Below, piece after piece: positions 9,172-18,937 of a DNA stretch of 64,000 nt (positions are counted from its first letter, which is position 1; each line of letters starts with the position of its first letter). This stretch comes from JAHBNG01 sp039028975. GTDB taxonomy: Bacteria > Chloroflexota > Anaerolineae > Caldilineales > Caldilineaceae. Position numbers and translations under genes: made by a program. The stretch covers positions 62,001-126,000 of the forward strand of contig JBCCHB010000005.1 of the NCBI GenBank assembly GCA_039028975.1, written 5' to 3'. Under the pieces are notes generated by a model, which saw only the letters and a list, made by a program, of their open reading frames with translations, was not told the DNA's origin and did not search any database.

Positions 9172-9288
9172 TAAGGCGCATAAATATTCAGCAAAATTAT
9201 GTCATGAATAACCTGATAGACTTGAGGCTCTCATCCCTAGTGACACATGTCTCTATTTATATTCCAACAGGGAGATGTGAAAAACTGA

Positions 9289-10158
9289 TTAACTAAAAGG
9301 GCAATCAAACCACCCTTGGATTATCACATCATTACCATTAATAAATTCATCTGGTGATTGCTCTTCGGTAAACACATCGGTAAAATCGACTTTCTCTAAA
9401 AAGTGAAGAAAACATGGTTGATCGCGTCGGATTTGCGCTTTGGAATTTCCATTCGCCCAAATCTGCAGCTTATACATGTCTGACTCGTAGTGACGGATTC
9501 CAACTTGACGAATTTCGCCTAAATGCTCAAGCATATGCGTGCGATCAGCCGGATCAGAATAGCAGAAAGTCAGATCAACATCGCCACTAGCCAAAGCCGT
9601 GAACAGATCCACCACAGTGTCAAATTTAACGTTTCCAATAGAAAGTTGGAGCTTCTGGGTGATAAGTTGCTGGCTTATTTCTGTAATTGCTATACAGCCC
9701 GGGCGGTCTGTATATGCTACTGTGTAGTCATACACTGGTTCAATCGGTACAGACGTTTCAGTCGGTCTGTTTTCTTCTTCTATCTGAGGTTCCTTCACCT
9801 CTACATTTTGGGCAATAGGTGTAGCTGACGCGACAACTTCCGCCGTATTAGAACCAGCATCATTTGCGATCTTTGTTTGTTGAGCTGATATGACTGAGAC
9901 TGAGATCCCAGCCGTTGTTGTTATCTCGCCCAAACTAGAGACAACACTTGAACCTGATACAACTGGTAAAGTTTCCTGGACTGCTGGTAAGGTTTCTTGA
10001 GTTGGGGATAAGTTAGTTGTTAGTTGACCAAAGATAGTAACCAGGATAGTCGCAAACACAGCACTTGTGATTAATATCGCAAGTATCATCTTCAGATTAG
10101 AGGGGTTGCCATTTCCATTCATGTTATTTGAGGAATGAGAATCGTATTTACTATACAT
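9289..10158 (-). CDS. Membrane-anchored protein with a periplasmic-binding-type C-terminal domain
   Basis: 289 residues: a short polar N-terminus, one membrane segment at about 24-44 without a lipobox, a Ser/Thr/Val-rich stalk to about 145, then a compact domain with TVAYTDRPGCIAI, VVDLFTALASGDVDLTFCY and KLQIWANG. The domain resembles a reduced type 2 periplasmic-binding fold; four Cys in it could form disulfides. No permease is nearby. It precedes the triple receptor gene on the same strand with a 214-nt gap, so the two may act together with Amt1. No strong ribosome-binding site is visible before ATG 10158; a second ATG 12 codons in is possible. Ligand unknown. Confidence 0.6.
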   Translation of the reverse strand: MYSKYDSHSSNNMNGNGNPSNLKMILAILITSAVFATILVTIFGQLTTNLSPTQETLPAVQETLPVVSGSSVVSSLGEITTTAGISVSVISAQQTKIANDAGSNTAEVVASATPIAQNVEVKEPQIEEENRPTETSVPIEPVYDYTVAYTDRPGCIAITEISQQLITQKLQLSIGNVKFDTVVDLFTALASGDVDLTFCYSDPADRTHMLEHLGEIRQVGIRHYESDMYKLQIWANGNSKAQIRRDQPCFLHFLEKVDFTDVFTEEQSPDEFINGNDVIIQGWFDCPFS

Positions 10159-10952
10159 AGTTGATTTGGGTACTTTTGTAGGAACGGACTTGTCATTAAA
10201 ACTGTTAACCCATACTATATCCCTTTGAAAATCAGAGTTTCTTACAAAAGTCGATCAAAACTTAAGCTGTGTCAGGCAACAGTCATATTTTGAAGAACGC
10301 AATTTGAATAATTACAGGAGTAAAAAATAGGCTATTCCGAGGAAACCAGGAATTGAATGTTGAGTTTGGCAAATTCGCGTCTTTGAGGAATAGGCTGTTA
10401 ATAGTTCCTTGATGCTTTCTAATAAGTGCCCACTACGATTTTCAAGTAGATAGATACGTAGAATGAATCAACCTTTATGGTTCATTTCGCCCCTCTGTTT
10501 AACAACTGTTCATTATGTCAAATGTTTCCACATTCGTCAATGTTAAAAGTAAAAGGGCGGACATAAACCATGAGCGATACGTTCAATGACAAGGTTTACC
10601 TTAAGTACATTGTAAAACTATCAGTAGCTTACGAGCAAGTAGCTGTCATAGTATTACAAGTTTCTAATCATACAACTTACATTTTCCTGTCATCGCTTAA
10701 GCTACCTTTCAGAACATAATATATCTATATCTTACCCCTGTAAACTTAACATAAACTTAAAAACCATAGCCTTGGAGGTCCTATGCCGTTGCGCTCTACC
10801 CCTATAGTTTGCACTGTGATCTATTTCCATATCAGTTAAGCAACACGTATAATCAGAGCGCCGTAGATCAGACCATCCAGATTCCAGTTCCTGTCGCTCT
10901 GCTTACCCGGTAGTCGTTTAAGACTCTGAGTGAGCGAGTCCGATTTTCATCA
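10159..10952. other. Gene-free stretch between divergent genes
   Basis: About 800 nt, AT-rich, with no frame longer than about 60 codons that looks coding and no tRNA-like fold. It must hold the promoters of the minus-strand receptor gene at one end and of the acyl-CoA dehydrogenase at the other. I see no convincing operator in it. Confidence 0.5.
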
Positions 10953-11038
10953 GTATACTTCGCCAGAAAAGTCTTGTTCTGATTCTTGACCAATCTCACT
11001 ATAGGGTTTTCTGAGAAAGGAGGACAGAGCTTTTCTGG
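10953..11038 (+). repeat. Element C copy 1
   Basis: Ends TATACTTCGCCAGAAAAG and AGCTTTTCTGGCCATCTATA are imperfect inverted repeats. The interior CTTGTTCTGATTCTTGACC aligns with the copy at 16763-16857. It lies directly before the acyl-CoA dehydrogenase start, so the promoter or leader of that gene probably runs through it. Confidence 0.6.
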
Positions 11039-11061
11039 CCATCTATAGAGAGAAACATATC

Positions 11062-12210
11062 ATGGCATTAGAGAAAGAAACATTGGATCAACTCATTACC
11101 ATCGTCAAGCGATTTGTTCGCGAAAAGTTGATGCCGATGGAAGAGTATGTGGAAGAGCACGATAAAATTCCACCAGAACTAGTTGAAGAGATGAAAGCCC
11201 TGGGCCTATTTGGGTTGAGCATTCCCGAAGAGTATGGTGGCTTGGGCCTCAGCATGTTGGACGAAGTTTTGGTTACCCAAGAACTCGGCTATACATCACC
11301 CGCCTTTCGCAGCGTCTTTGGTACGAATGTAGGCATCGGCTCCCAGGGTATTCTGATGGATGGGACGCGTGAGCAGAAAGAGGCCTATCTGCCCAAATTG
11401 GCTACAGGTGAGCTGATTGGCTCCTTTGCCTTGACTGAACCTGATGCCGGGTCTGATGCAGCCAGTGTCAGGGCAACGGCCAAGCGGGACGGGAATGTCT
11501 ACATATTGAATGGAACCAAGCGCTACATTACCAATGCACCCAGGGCTAGGATCTTTACTGTCATGGCTCGAACGGGTACGATTGAAGAACGGGCTAGGGG
11601 CGTCAGTGCCTTTGTTGTGGATAGCCAGAGCGAAGGTGTCCGTCTAGGGAAAATTGATAAAAAGATGGGTCAAAGGGGTACCCAAACCTGCGACGTGATC
11701 TTTGAAAATGTACGTGTTCCAGCAGCAAATCTAATCGGCGGCAAAGAAGGGCAGGGCTTTAAAACAGCCATGAAGGTACTCGATCGAGGTCGTTTACACT
11801 TAGCGGCTTTGGCAACGGGAATCGCCAAACGGCTCATCGACGAATGCCTCCAATATGCTAAAGAGCGGGAGCAATTTGGCCAGCCCATTGCCAACTTTCA
11901 GCTCATCCAAGCTATGCTTGCCGACAGCCAAACTGAATACTTCGCCTCTAAATCCATGGTAGAAGAGAGTGCTCGATGCTTGGATGCTGGACAAAAAATT
12001 GTCATGGAAGCCAGCTGCTGTAAGCTCTATGCGACAGAAATGGTTGGTCGGGTTGCTGATAGAGCCGTCCAAATTCACGGAGGGGCTGGCTATATGGCCG
12101 AATATCCGGTAGAGCACTTCTACCGCGATGTGAGGCTTCTGCGCCTGTACGAAGGGACGTCACAAATCCAGCAGATTGTTATTGCCAAAGAGATGCTCAG
12201 ACAATCTTAG
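11062..12210 (+). CDS. Acyl-CoA dehydrogenase
   Basis: FAD enzyme that introduces the alpha-beta double bond into acyl-CoA, passing electrons to electron-transfer flavoprotein; acts in fatty-acid or branched-chain acid breakdown. 382 residues, standard length. Seen: the N-terminal helical domain, FALTEPDAGSDAASV (flavin-binding strand), RGTQTCDVIFENVRVP, REQFGQPIANFQ and the C-terminal QIHGGAGYMAEYPVEHFYRD. The catalytic base is Glu364 in LYEGTSQIQQ, the short-/medium-chain and glutaryl-type position. The start has only a weak GAGAG-type ribosome-binding stretch. Its stop codon overlaps that of the convergent PhyH gene (TTAG shared). Chain-length specificity cannot be read from the sequence; no other beta-oxidation genes are nearby. 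Confidence 0.93.
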   Translation: MALEKETLDQLITIVKRFVREKLMPMEEYVEEHDKIPPELVEEMKALGLFGLSIPEEYGGLGLSMLDEVLVTQELGYTSPAFRSVFGTNVGIGSQGILMDGTREQKEAYLPKLATGELIGSFALTEPDAGSDAASVRATAKRDGNVYILNGTKRYITNAPRARIFTVMARTGTIEERARGVSAFVVDSQSEGVRLGKIDKKMGQRGTQTCDVIFENVRVPAANLIGGKEGQGFKTAMKVLDRGRLHLAALATGIAKRLIDECLQYAKEREQFGQPIANFQLIQAMLADSQTEYFASKSMVEESARCLDAGQKIVMEASCCKLYATEMVGRVADRAVQIHGGAGYMAEYPVEHFYRDVRLLRLYEGTSQIQQIVIAKEMLRQS

Positions 12211-13238
12211 CAGATGCGTTGGGCTGGCTGCAATAGTGTATCGTCCCATGGCGAAATCTTGGGTGATGAGTTGTTCCAATAATATTGCAAATTATCATCT
12301 TCCCAATCTGCGTACACTTCTTCCCATGTCAGTTCACAGTGAGGCTGGAAGGATTTGACTTCGATGGGTTCACTAATGGCTTGGTATCGAACGTCCATGG
12401 AGAGTCGAATTCTATCCTTATGTTGGCTAGCCAACCCTCTGTGGACAGTAAAGCAAGGGAAGGTCAGCACATCCCCTACTTGGTAATCCCCTTCGACCCA
12501 AACCTTTTCCCCTGGGCAGAGGTGGACAGCAATGCCACCAGCACCGTGCGCGGGCCGAATGGGAATGTAGCCATCGCGATGAGACGATTGCAGAACAGTC
12601 AAACCGCCCATTGAGCGGGGAACATCACCCAAGGGAAACCAACAGGTCCACGTATTGGAGCTGCCTTGTATAAGTGGGAAATCCTGGTGGTGTGGCGTTG
12701 GGTGCATAACCCTATGAGCCGTGATCATACGGGCAATGTGCCGGGGGTGGACAAAGACTTCTTCGCCAAAGAGGCCTCTGTAGAGAGCTATCAAATTCGG
12801 ATGGTGGGGTAAAGCATGAAAGCTCTTCAGCTTTTGCACATCGTGATAGGCAGCATGGCTCACACCAATATCGCTGCGCATCTCATCGTCTGGCACTTGG
12901 TTGAGCGCATCTAGATCGATAAGCCCACCCCTGGCATCCTGCCCAGATTGTCGCCAGCCATAAGCTTCAACTACGCTGAGCATATCCTCCCGTACCTCCA
13001 TAACTGCCTCAGTAGGTAATAGTTTTTTGAAGAAGAGATACCCCTGTTCATCAGCACGCTGACGGAGTGCCTCGAAGTTCCCCCTATGCAGAAGAGTGCT
13101 CGAATCGATAAATTGGGTGCGTCTGATACCACTGAGGTTGTTGCTCAATGAGAGCGATGGGTTGCTATTTGGGTTACGCGCGGAAATGGAAGTCAAAGCA
13201 GGCTCCGGTATTTTGTTCTCTATACACTGTTGTGTCAA
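12207..13238 (-). CDS. Phytanoyl-CoA dioxygenase family protein (PhyH), copy 1
   Basis: 343-residue Fe(II)/2-oxoglutarate-dependent oxygenase with a double-stranded beta-helix. The iron ligands are visible as His184-Gln-Asp186 (PHHQDFPLI) and His266 (FTVHRGLA), with Arg276 or Arg278 positioned to bind 2-oxoglutarate. The first 40 residues are polar and low in family similarity, so a later start is possible, but the family usually has a short N-terminal extension. Substrates of bacterial PhyH proteins are very varied (lipids, amino acids, natural products), so no reaction is assigned. It converges on the acyl-CoA dehydrogenase with a 4-nt overlap. Confidence 0.88.
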   Translation of the reverse strand: MTQQCIENKIPEPALTSISARNPNSNPSLSLSNNLSGIRRTQFIDSSTLLHRGNFEALRQRADEQGYLFFKKLLPTEAVMEVREDMLSVVEAYGWRQSGQDARGGLIDLDALNQVPDDEMRSDIGVSHAAYHDVQKLKSFHALPHHPNLIALYRGLFGEEVFVHPRHIARMITAHRVMHPTPHHQDFPLIQGSSNTWTCWFPLGDVPRSMGGLTVLQSSHRDGYIPIRPAHGAGGIAVHLCPGEKVWVEGDYQVGDVLTFPCFTVHRGLASQHKDRIRLSMDVRYQAISEPIEVKSFQPHCELTWEEVYADWEDDNLQYYWNNSSPKISPWDDTLLQPAQRIC

Positions 13239-13398
13239 TAGCTAGGGGCTACGTCCATGCAGATCGAGATCCACGGGACGTAATCAATGAACGATTTCTA
13301 ACTTTTTCCAGATTGACTAATGAGAAAGTAGCTGATCGTTATCTTACCCTAATTGTATCCATAGATCAATCCACAAAATTCTAGCGTGCATTCCAAAT

Positions 13399-16023
13399 TT
13401 ATTCAAGAATGATATTGACCAGCTTTTGTGGCACAACAATCACGCGGCGTATGGATCTGTCTTGTATATATCGACCAATCTTCTCGTCGCCTAACGCCAA
13501 TTCTTCTAAAACCTTATTATTCAATGGGTCCTCACTTGGCACGGAATCGATGGTCAGGACGGTTCGCAATTTTCCATTGACCTGTACAGGAATAGATATC
13601 ACATTTTCGATGAGCTGCTTCGGGTCGTATTCTGGCCACGGGGCCACTGAGACAAAATCAGCCTCGCCCAACCTTTGCCACAATTCTTCGGCAATGTGGG
13701 GCGCAAAGGGAGCCAACAGGCGTACAAATGTGGTAACGATTTTCCGAGGCAGTTGCTCTGCATGGATGGCTTCATTGACGAACTCCATCAAGCGGCTGAT
13801 GCCTGTATTCAGCTTATCAATCGAGTCCACGCTCTCGGTCGCGCCATGAATGGTTTTGTGCAGCAGTCGCTGTAATTCGGGAGCACTCTCTGGCGGTGCA
13901 TAGACAATGGTCGGTGAGATCTCCCCCGTTCGGTAATCAATAACCAATCGCCAAACCCGAGAAAGAAAACGGACAACACCATCTACCCCGTCCATGTTCC
14001 ACGGGCCACTGGCGCTGACAGGTCCCATAAACAGCTCATATAACCGCAGCGGATCCGCACCAAACTCGGCTACCACCTCGTCCACACTAAATACATTCAG
14101 CTTGGATTTGCTCATCTTCTCAAACTGGGTGCGCACCGGCCGATCCGTCTCTCGGACAAACCACTCCCCATCTCGTTCTACCACATCGTGGGGACGGTAG
14201 TACTTGCCAGCCGTGTCCTGAAATGAGTAGGCTCCAATCTTACCCTGATTAAACAGCTTGTGAAATGGTTCTTTGGTCGAGACCAGCCCCGCGTCAAACA
14301 ACACTTTGTGCCAGAAACGGGCGTACAGCAGGTGCAGCACCGCATGTTCCACACCACCCACATACAGATCCACCGGCATCCAATACTGCTCAGATTCCTG
14401 AGACCACGCTTCGGCCTGATTGTGAGGATCTGCAAAACGCAGGTAATACCAACATGAGCCAGCCCACTGGGGCATGGTGTTGGTCTCTCTTAGACCAATC
14501 CGGCCGTCGGGTAGGGTTGCCATCAGCCAATGGTCACCTGCGCTAGACAGTGGCGTCTGCCCAAATTCACCTGTAGACGCCTTGCCGAAATCATCCATCT
14601 CTGGCAAGGCGACGGGCAGTTGGTTATCTGGGATCGCCACCATGGTTCCATCATCCAAATGGACAATGGGAAAGGGTTCGCCCCAATAACGCTGCCGGGA
14701 GAAGAGCCAATCTCGCAGCCGATATTGAACCTCCCGCGTGCCGTGGCCACTGGCTGAAAGCCACTCGATCATGGCCTCTTTGGCCTCGTCCACGCTTTTG
14801 CTATTTAGAAAATCACTATTGATGATCAGGCCGTCTCCCACATAAGCAGCTTCCTCGATAGGTCCTTCTCCACCGCTGACTACCTGAACAATCGGCAGGT
14901 TAAATTGATGAGCAAAATCATGATCCCGCTCGTCATGGCCAGGGACTGCCATGATGGCGCCCGTGCCGTACCCCATCAGCACGTAGTCTGCCACCCAAAT
15001 TGGCAACTGCTCACCATTCGCCGGGTTGATAGCGTAAGCCCCAGTAAAGACACCTGTCTTTTCCGCCGCCTCAATCTGACGCTGCTGGTCTGACTTATTT
15101 TGAGCTGTAGTCACATATTGCCGAACTGCCATTGCCTGTTCCTGGGTTGCAATCTGACTCACTAGGGGATGCTCAGGTGCCAAAACGCAATAGGTGGCTC
15201 CAAAGAGCGTATCAGGCCGAGTAGTGAAGACGGTAAACGAGTTCGCTCTACCATTCCCGTCAGCCTGGTCCGTATCGTCAATCGTCTGTCCACAATCCTC
15301 AATCAAAAATTCGATCGAGGCTCCTTCGCTGCGACCGATCCAATTACGCTGCATCTCCTTCAAGCTTTCCGGCCAATCTAACTCGTCTAAGTCCGCAATC
15401 AGCCGCTCAGCATAGGCAGTAATCTTCAACATCCACTGGCGCATCAACCTCCGCTCCACCGGGTCGCCAGTCTCTACATATTTACCATCCTGCACCTCCT
15501 CATTGGACAGAACGGTCCCCAATGCTGGACACCAATTTACCGGAACATCCTCCATATAGGCCAGCCCTTTTTCGTACAGCTTCAGGAAGATCCACTGAGT
15601 CCAACGGTAGTAATCAGGGGCGGAGGAGTTGATCTCTCGATCCCAATCATATGACAGACCCAACGACTGCAACTGCCGACGGAAGGTATCAATATTGCGA
15701 TTGGTGATCTCAGCCGGATGCCGTCCCTCCCGCTGGGCAGCCCGCTCCGCAGGCAAGCCGAACGCGTCCCACCCCATGGGATGCAGTACGTTGTAGCCCT
15801 GCATCCGGCGGACCCTCGCGATAACATCAGTGGCTGTATATCCTTTAGGATGGCCTACATGCAAACCATCCCCCGATGGATAGGGAAACATGTCTAGAAT
15901 GTAGTATTTGGGTTTGTTGGGGTCGATTTCGGGCGTGCGAAAGACTTTAGCCTCTTTCCATGCCTTCTGCCATTTGGATTCAATCTCTTGTGGATTGTAA
16001 GTACTGTTCGTATATGTTGTCAT
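13399..16023 (-). CDS. leuS: Leucyl-tRNA synthetase
   Basis: Charges tRNA-Leu in the cytoplasm. 874 residues. Seen: PSGDGLHVGHPKGYTATD (HIGH motif as HVGH, about residue 55), the CP1 editing domain with FTTRPDTLFGATY and MAVPGHDERDHDFA, the RDWLFSRQRYWGEPFP block, WAGSCWYYLRF, and EKMSKSKLNV (KMSKS) near residue 636, then the anticodon-binding domain and a small C-terminal domain ending the protein. This is the ordinary bacterial form. A 160-nt gap separates it from the PhyH gene, so it is probably transcribed alone. Confidence 0.98.
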   Translation of the reverse strand: MTTYTNSTYNPQEIESKWQKAWKEAKVFRTPEIDPNKPKYYILDMFPYPSGDGLHVGHPKGYTATDVIARVRRMQGYNVLHPMGWDAFGLPAERAAQREGRHPAEITNRNIDTFRRQLQSLGLSYDWDREINSSAPDYYRWTQWIFLKLYEKGLAYMEDVPVNWCPALGTVLSNEEVQDGKYVETGDPVERRLMRQWMLKITAYAERLIADLDELDWPESLKEMQRNWIGRSEGASIEFLIEDCGQTIDDTDQADGNGRANSFTVFTTRPDTLFGATYCVLAPEHPLVSQIATQEQAMAVRQYVTTAQNKSDQQRQIEAAEKTGVFTGAYAINPANGEQLPIWVADYVLMGYGTGAIMAVPGHDERDHDFAHQFNLPIVQVVSGGEGPIEEAAYVGDGLIINSDFLNSKSVDEAKEAMIEWLSASGHGTREVQYRLRDWLFSRQRYWGEPFPIVHLDDGTMVAIPDNQLPVALPEMDDFGKASTGEFGQTPLSSAGDHWLMATLPDGRIGLRETNTMPQWAGSCWYYLRFADPHNQAEAWSQESEQYWMPVDLYVGGVEHAVLHLLYARFWHKVLFDAGLVSTKEPFHKLFNQGKIGAYSFQDTAGKYYRPHDVVERDGEWFVRETDRPVRTQFEKMSKSKLNVFSVDEVVAEFGADPLRLYELFMGPVSASGPWNMDGVDGVVRFLSRVWRLVIDYRTGEISPTIVYAPPESAPELQRLLHKTIHGATESVDSIDKLNTGISRLMEFVNEAIHAEQLPRKIVTTFVRLLAPFAPHIAEELWQRLGEADFVSVAPWPEYDPKQLIENVISIPVQVNGKLRTVLTIDSVPSEDPLNNKVLEELALGDEKIGRYIQDRSIRRVIVVPQKLVNIILE

Positions 16024-16762
16024 TGCTCTATTCCCTAATGTGGTAATGATGCCAAAAAGATGGATACGCCTAGCGAAAGTTGCAGTGCAACCTAGCTCGA
16101 ACTGACGAAGTTATTTCGAAAAAAATAGGCGCAACATGGTCAAACGTTCTATGGATAATGGAAGCCATAGGAATACAACGGTTTACAGTAGCTTGAGTAA
16201 CCGTGTTGTAAGGTCAATTGTTGTGGGAATCGGCCCGCGTAGGTGGACGCGGGCTATTTAAGCAATGAGAGACCGCCAGCCGCTGCCTGACTGTGGTCTA
16301 GAGTTTTTTGACTCAAACTCAAGGAGGAGATATAGACTGTGTTTGTAACCAAAATTGTTCGGATTATCATTTTGAGTATTGCTATGACTAACTTTTGTGT
16401 GTCACGCTAAAATACATAATAACCGATTTTTTGGAAATGTCAATAGGATGCGGATTTTTGTCCTAAAATACTATCGCATAGCTGGGGCAGATTCACGCAA
16501 ATCGTTTTCCTAACAGTGATACCCCAACTCCCAGTACCACCGGCAGCGCAGTCCACAAAATTGCCTCAATAAGAATCATTTTGAGAATGGTAATTTGGGT
16601 TCCCTAGTAGAGTGGCGGGAAATCTCTATATTCAATATGAATCCATTGTGGACATTAGTTGAGAATCAGATTTTGAAAACTTGCGCTACATGAGCGCGTG
16701 AAGATATAGTTAGGTGCTTTTTCAAAGGTTCACACTGTCTATCTTTTTTGAGTCCGCTTGCT
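16024..16762. other. Gene-free stretch between leuS and element C
   Basis: Apart from the hairpin at 16233-16254 I see no gene. The region is AT-rich with no long frame and must contain the leuS promoter on the minus strand. Confidence 0.45.
16233..16254. other. GC-rich hairpin in the leuS upstream region
   Basis: GCCCGCGT-AGGTGG-ACGCGGGC gives an 8-bp perfect stem with a 6-nt loop about 210 nt before the leuS start, followed on the plus strand by TATTTAAG. It could be a terminator for an unseen plus-strand transcript or part of a leader; neither orientation has a clean T-run. Confidence 0.35.
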
Positions 16763-16857
16763 CCTATAGTCCACCAGAAAGGTCTTGTCCCGATTCTTGG
16801 CCTATCCACTCTGGGAAATTCCCAGAAGGGATGATAGAGCTTTTCTGGCTATCTTTA
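16763..16857 (+). repeat. Element C copy 2
   Basis: CTATAGTCCACCAGAAAGG and AGAGCTTTTCTGGCTATC are the two arms; GTCTTGTCCCGATTCTTGG aligns with the first copy at 10953-11038. An internal CTGGGAAATTCCCAG palindrome lies at about 16811-16825. It precedes the lamin-tail protein gene as copy 1 precedes the acyl-CoA dehydrogenase. Confidence 0.6.
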
Positions 16858-17120
16858 TGGTAAACTGCTGGCCGTTTTTTGTCACATCTAATGGTCTTTG
16901 ATCTTTTTTGGTCATTTCAGAAAAATAGTGGTTCATTAGGATCTCAAGCCCCGGAATTCCTAAAAAACCAAAATAGTTATCTGCGTCGGTGGAGCTATCA
17001 CGCCCACAGATAACCTTGGTGTAATCGTGATTGGCATTGGGGTATTTGCTCCACCTATACATCTGTTTTTCTAAAATCGTCTTACCCGAAACCAAAGCGC
17101 AACATAGAGGGGAAAATGAA

Positions 17121-18599
17121 ATGATATCACTCAAAAAGAGTCGATTATTCATCGTTATTGGATTATCGTTAGTCGTTATGACGACTCCATATATTCTGCA
17201 AACTACGTCGTCCGCCAGTGCTCAAGTCAATGAAGATATTGTCATTAACGAGGTCTACTACTTGGGTGATAGCAGTAGTGATTGGATTGAGCTAAAAAAT
17301 AGCGGCAGTGACACAATTGACATTCGTGCATGGTGGCTCTGTTCGCAGATTAACTACAGTCAGCTCTCCTCGTTAACGCCCATTATGGGCGATTATGAGC
17401 TAGGGCCTGGTGAAATCGTCGTCGTTCCTGCCTGGCGAGATCTGAATAATTCGGCGGCTGACTTGGGTCTTTATATTGATAGCAATGGTGGGTTTCCTGG
17501 CTTTGGCTCTGCATCCTTTATGGTTGACTTTATCCAATGGGGCACCAGTAGTGGCAGCGGCGGGCGAGCCAATGTGGCTGTAACGAAAGGGGCTTGGTCA
17601 GAGGTATCCACAGATGTATATGATTTCATCCCGACGGCCAACACAGGTGAATCAGTCTCCTATGACGGTACCAATAGCGGCGGCGGGCTTCTGACCCAAA
17701 GCAGTGACTTTGCCAATGGAGTCCAGACCCAAGGTAGTGAAAATGTCAACGCTACACCGTCAAACACACCAACGGCAACGTCAACCAACACAACACCAAT
17801 TCCCGAGACAGAGACACCAACGGCGACATCCACAAGTAACACGCCCATCCCCAATACAGATACGCCGACAGCTACGCCCACGGCTACATCATCGATAAGC
17901 ACACCGACCAGCACGCCAACCAACACACCGACTATCGTGGCCAATACACCAACAGCAATGCCCACGAACACGCCACGTCCTGGTAGCCCAGTAGGAATTG
18001 TCCTGAGTGAGATTTTCTACAGGGGCAGCGATGCATTCATCAGCCATGGAGCCAATAACAGCCCAAATAGCAGGAGGTCAGAACCAAATGTGGCTGGGGA
18101 TTGGATCGAGCTAAAAAATATTGGGGATGGCCCAGTGGATGTAGGCGAATGGTATCTCTGCGCTCGATTCAGCTACAGCCAGATCTCCGAGATGACGATT
18201 ATCGGCGATCTCAATTCATATACTATCGATCCAGGGGAATATTTGGTGCTCGAATCGTGGATCGATCTGGATGACACTTCCTCTGATTTTGGTCTCTACC
18301 AAGATGACAATGGTGAGCAACCGAACTTTGAAAGCCCCGACTTGATGCTGGACTTTGTCCAATGGGGAACAGCAGAGAATGTGGGGCGTGCGGAGGTCGC
18401 CGTCTCCAAAGGCATTTGGAGCAAGAATACAGATGGTGAATACGACTTTGTCCCTACAGCTATGGCCGGAGAATCCTTGGCGCTTGGCGTTATGAACTCT
18501 GGTAACAGAAGCAGTGACTTTATCACAGGGGCGCCTACTCAGGGGATGGACAATCCGACCCTAACGCGTCTCTACCTGCCATTAGCCGGAAGAGAATAA
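17121..18599 (+). CDS. Secreted protein with two lamin-tail (LTD-like) domains and a Thr/Pro linker
   Basis: 492 residues from ATG 17121, chosen because GAGGGGA precedes it and it opens a normal signal peptide (KKSR, hydrophobic core, cut near ASAQ); a longer frame from 17031 would spoil that. Two copies of an LTD-like beta-sandwich follow, each with IVINEVYYLG or IVLSEIFYRG, DWIELKN, a WLCS/YLCA turn, GEIVVVPAW or GEYLVLESW, and MVDFIQWGT or MLDFVQWGT. They are joined by about 95 residues rich in Thr and Pro (TPTATPT-like), probably an extended spacer outside the cell. The last residues LYLPLAGRE resemble a short tail common on secreted Chloroflexota proteins. LTDs occur in exported nucleases and surface proteins; no catalytic domain is present here, so binding or cell-surface structure is the likely role. 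Confidence 0.82.
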   Translation: MISLKKSRLFIVIGLSLVVMTTPYILQTTSSASAQVNEDIVINEVYYLGDSSSDWIELKNSGSDTIDIRAWWLCSQINYSQLSSLTPIMGDYELGPGEIVVVPAWRDLNNSAADLGLYIDSNGGFPGFGSASFMVDFIQWGTSSGSGGRANVAVTKGAWSEVSTDVYDFIPTANTGESVSYDGTNSGGGLLTQSSDFANGVQTQGSENVNATPSNTPTATSTNTTPIPETETPTATSTSNTPIPNTDTPTATPTATSSISTPTSTPTNTPTIVANTPTAMPTNTPRPGSPVGIVLSEIFYRGSDAFISHGANNSPNSRRSEPNVAGDWIELKNIGDGPVDVGEWYLCARFSYSQISEMTIIGDLNSYTIDPGEYLVLESWIDLDDTSSDFGLYQDDNGEQPNFESPDLMLDFVQWGTAENVGRAEVAVSKGIWSKNTDGEYDFVPTAMAGESLALGVMNSGNRSSDFITGAPTQGMDNPTLTRLYLPLAGRE

Positions 18600-18734
18600 A
18601 TGTAGTCAAGCATCGTAGCGCAGATATCTTTTCGTGTTCCAGCCCGGCACGAGGGCGTGCTCCCCGGTCGGCTGGTTGTGCTCTGCTAAAATGTATGACG
18701 TCATTTGTAAAGTTCTTCATTACGGACTATAATG

Positions 18735-18768
18735 GGGTATGTTATAATCCCTCAATGATAACATACCC
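18735..18768. terminator. Perfect 11-bp hairpin downstream of the lamin-tail gene
   Basis: GGGTATGTTAT and ATAACATACCC pair perfectly around a 12-nt loop, 136 nt after the stop at 18599. There is no T-run after it, so it may be a weak terminator or an mRNA-end hairpin. The rest of 18600-19028 holds nothing I recognise except the promoter candidate below. Confidence 0.4.
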
Positions 18769-18937
18769 TACAGACTTATGCTGCAAGTAGCCGCAGTTTC
18801 CTCTTTTTGCTCCCTAATGTTTTATCAGTAGACTGTAGAATATTGGGACCATTCTCTAAAATCAACACGCATTGAACGAGAGAATGTTCACCTTATTATT
18901 TGCTGTCTACTCATTATTATGGTTGCTTTTGTCAGTG

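Noticed and set aside
10159..11061. tRNA or small RNA gene in the 900-nt gap
   Set aside because: No cloverleaf-compatible arms or CCA end were seen; only element C is recognisable.
16230..16260. T-box-like AGGTGG near leuS
   Set aside because: The motif is on the strand opposite to leuS and is only the loop of a hairpin; no specifier stem or antiterminator was seen.
16802..17152. 116-codon minus-strand frame before the lamin-tail gene
   Set aside because: Its end lies in element C and its start overlaps the signal peptide region of the plus-strand gene; no family features. A decayed gene fragment cannot be excluded.
17660..17971. 103-codon minus frame opposite the lamin-tail linker
   Set aside because: Low-complexity Val/Gly translation is the shadow of the Thr/Pro repeat on the other strand.
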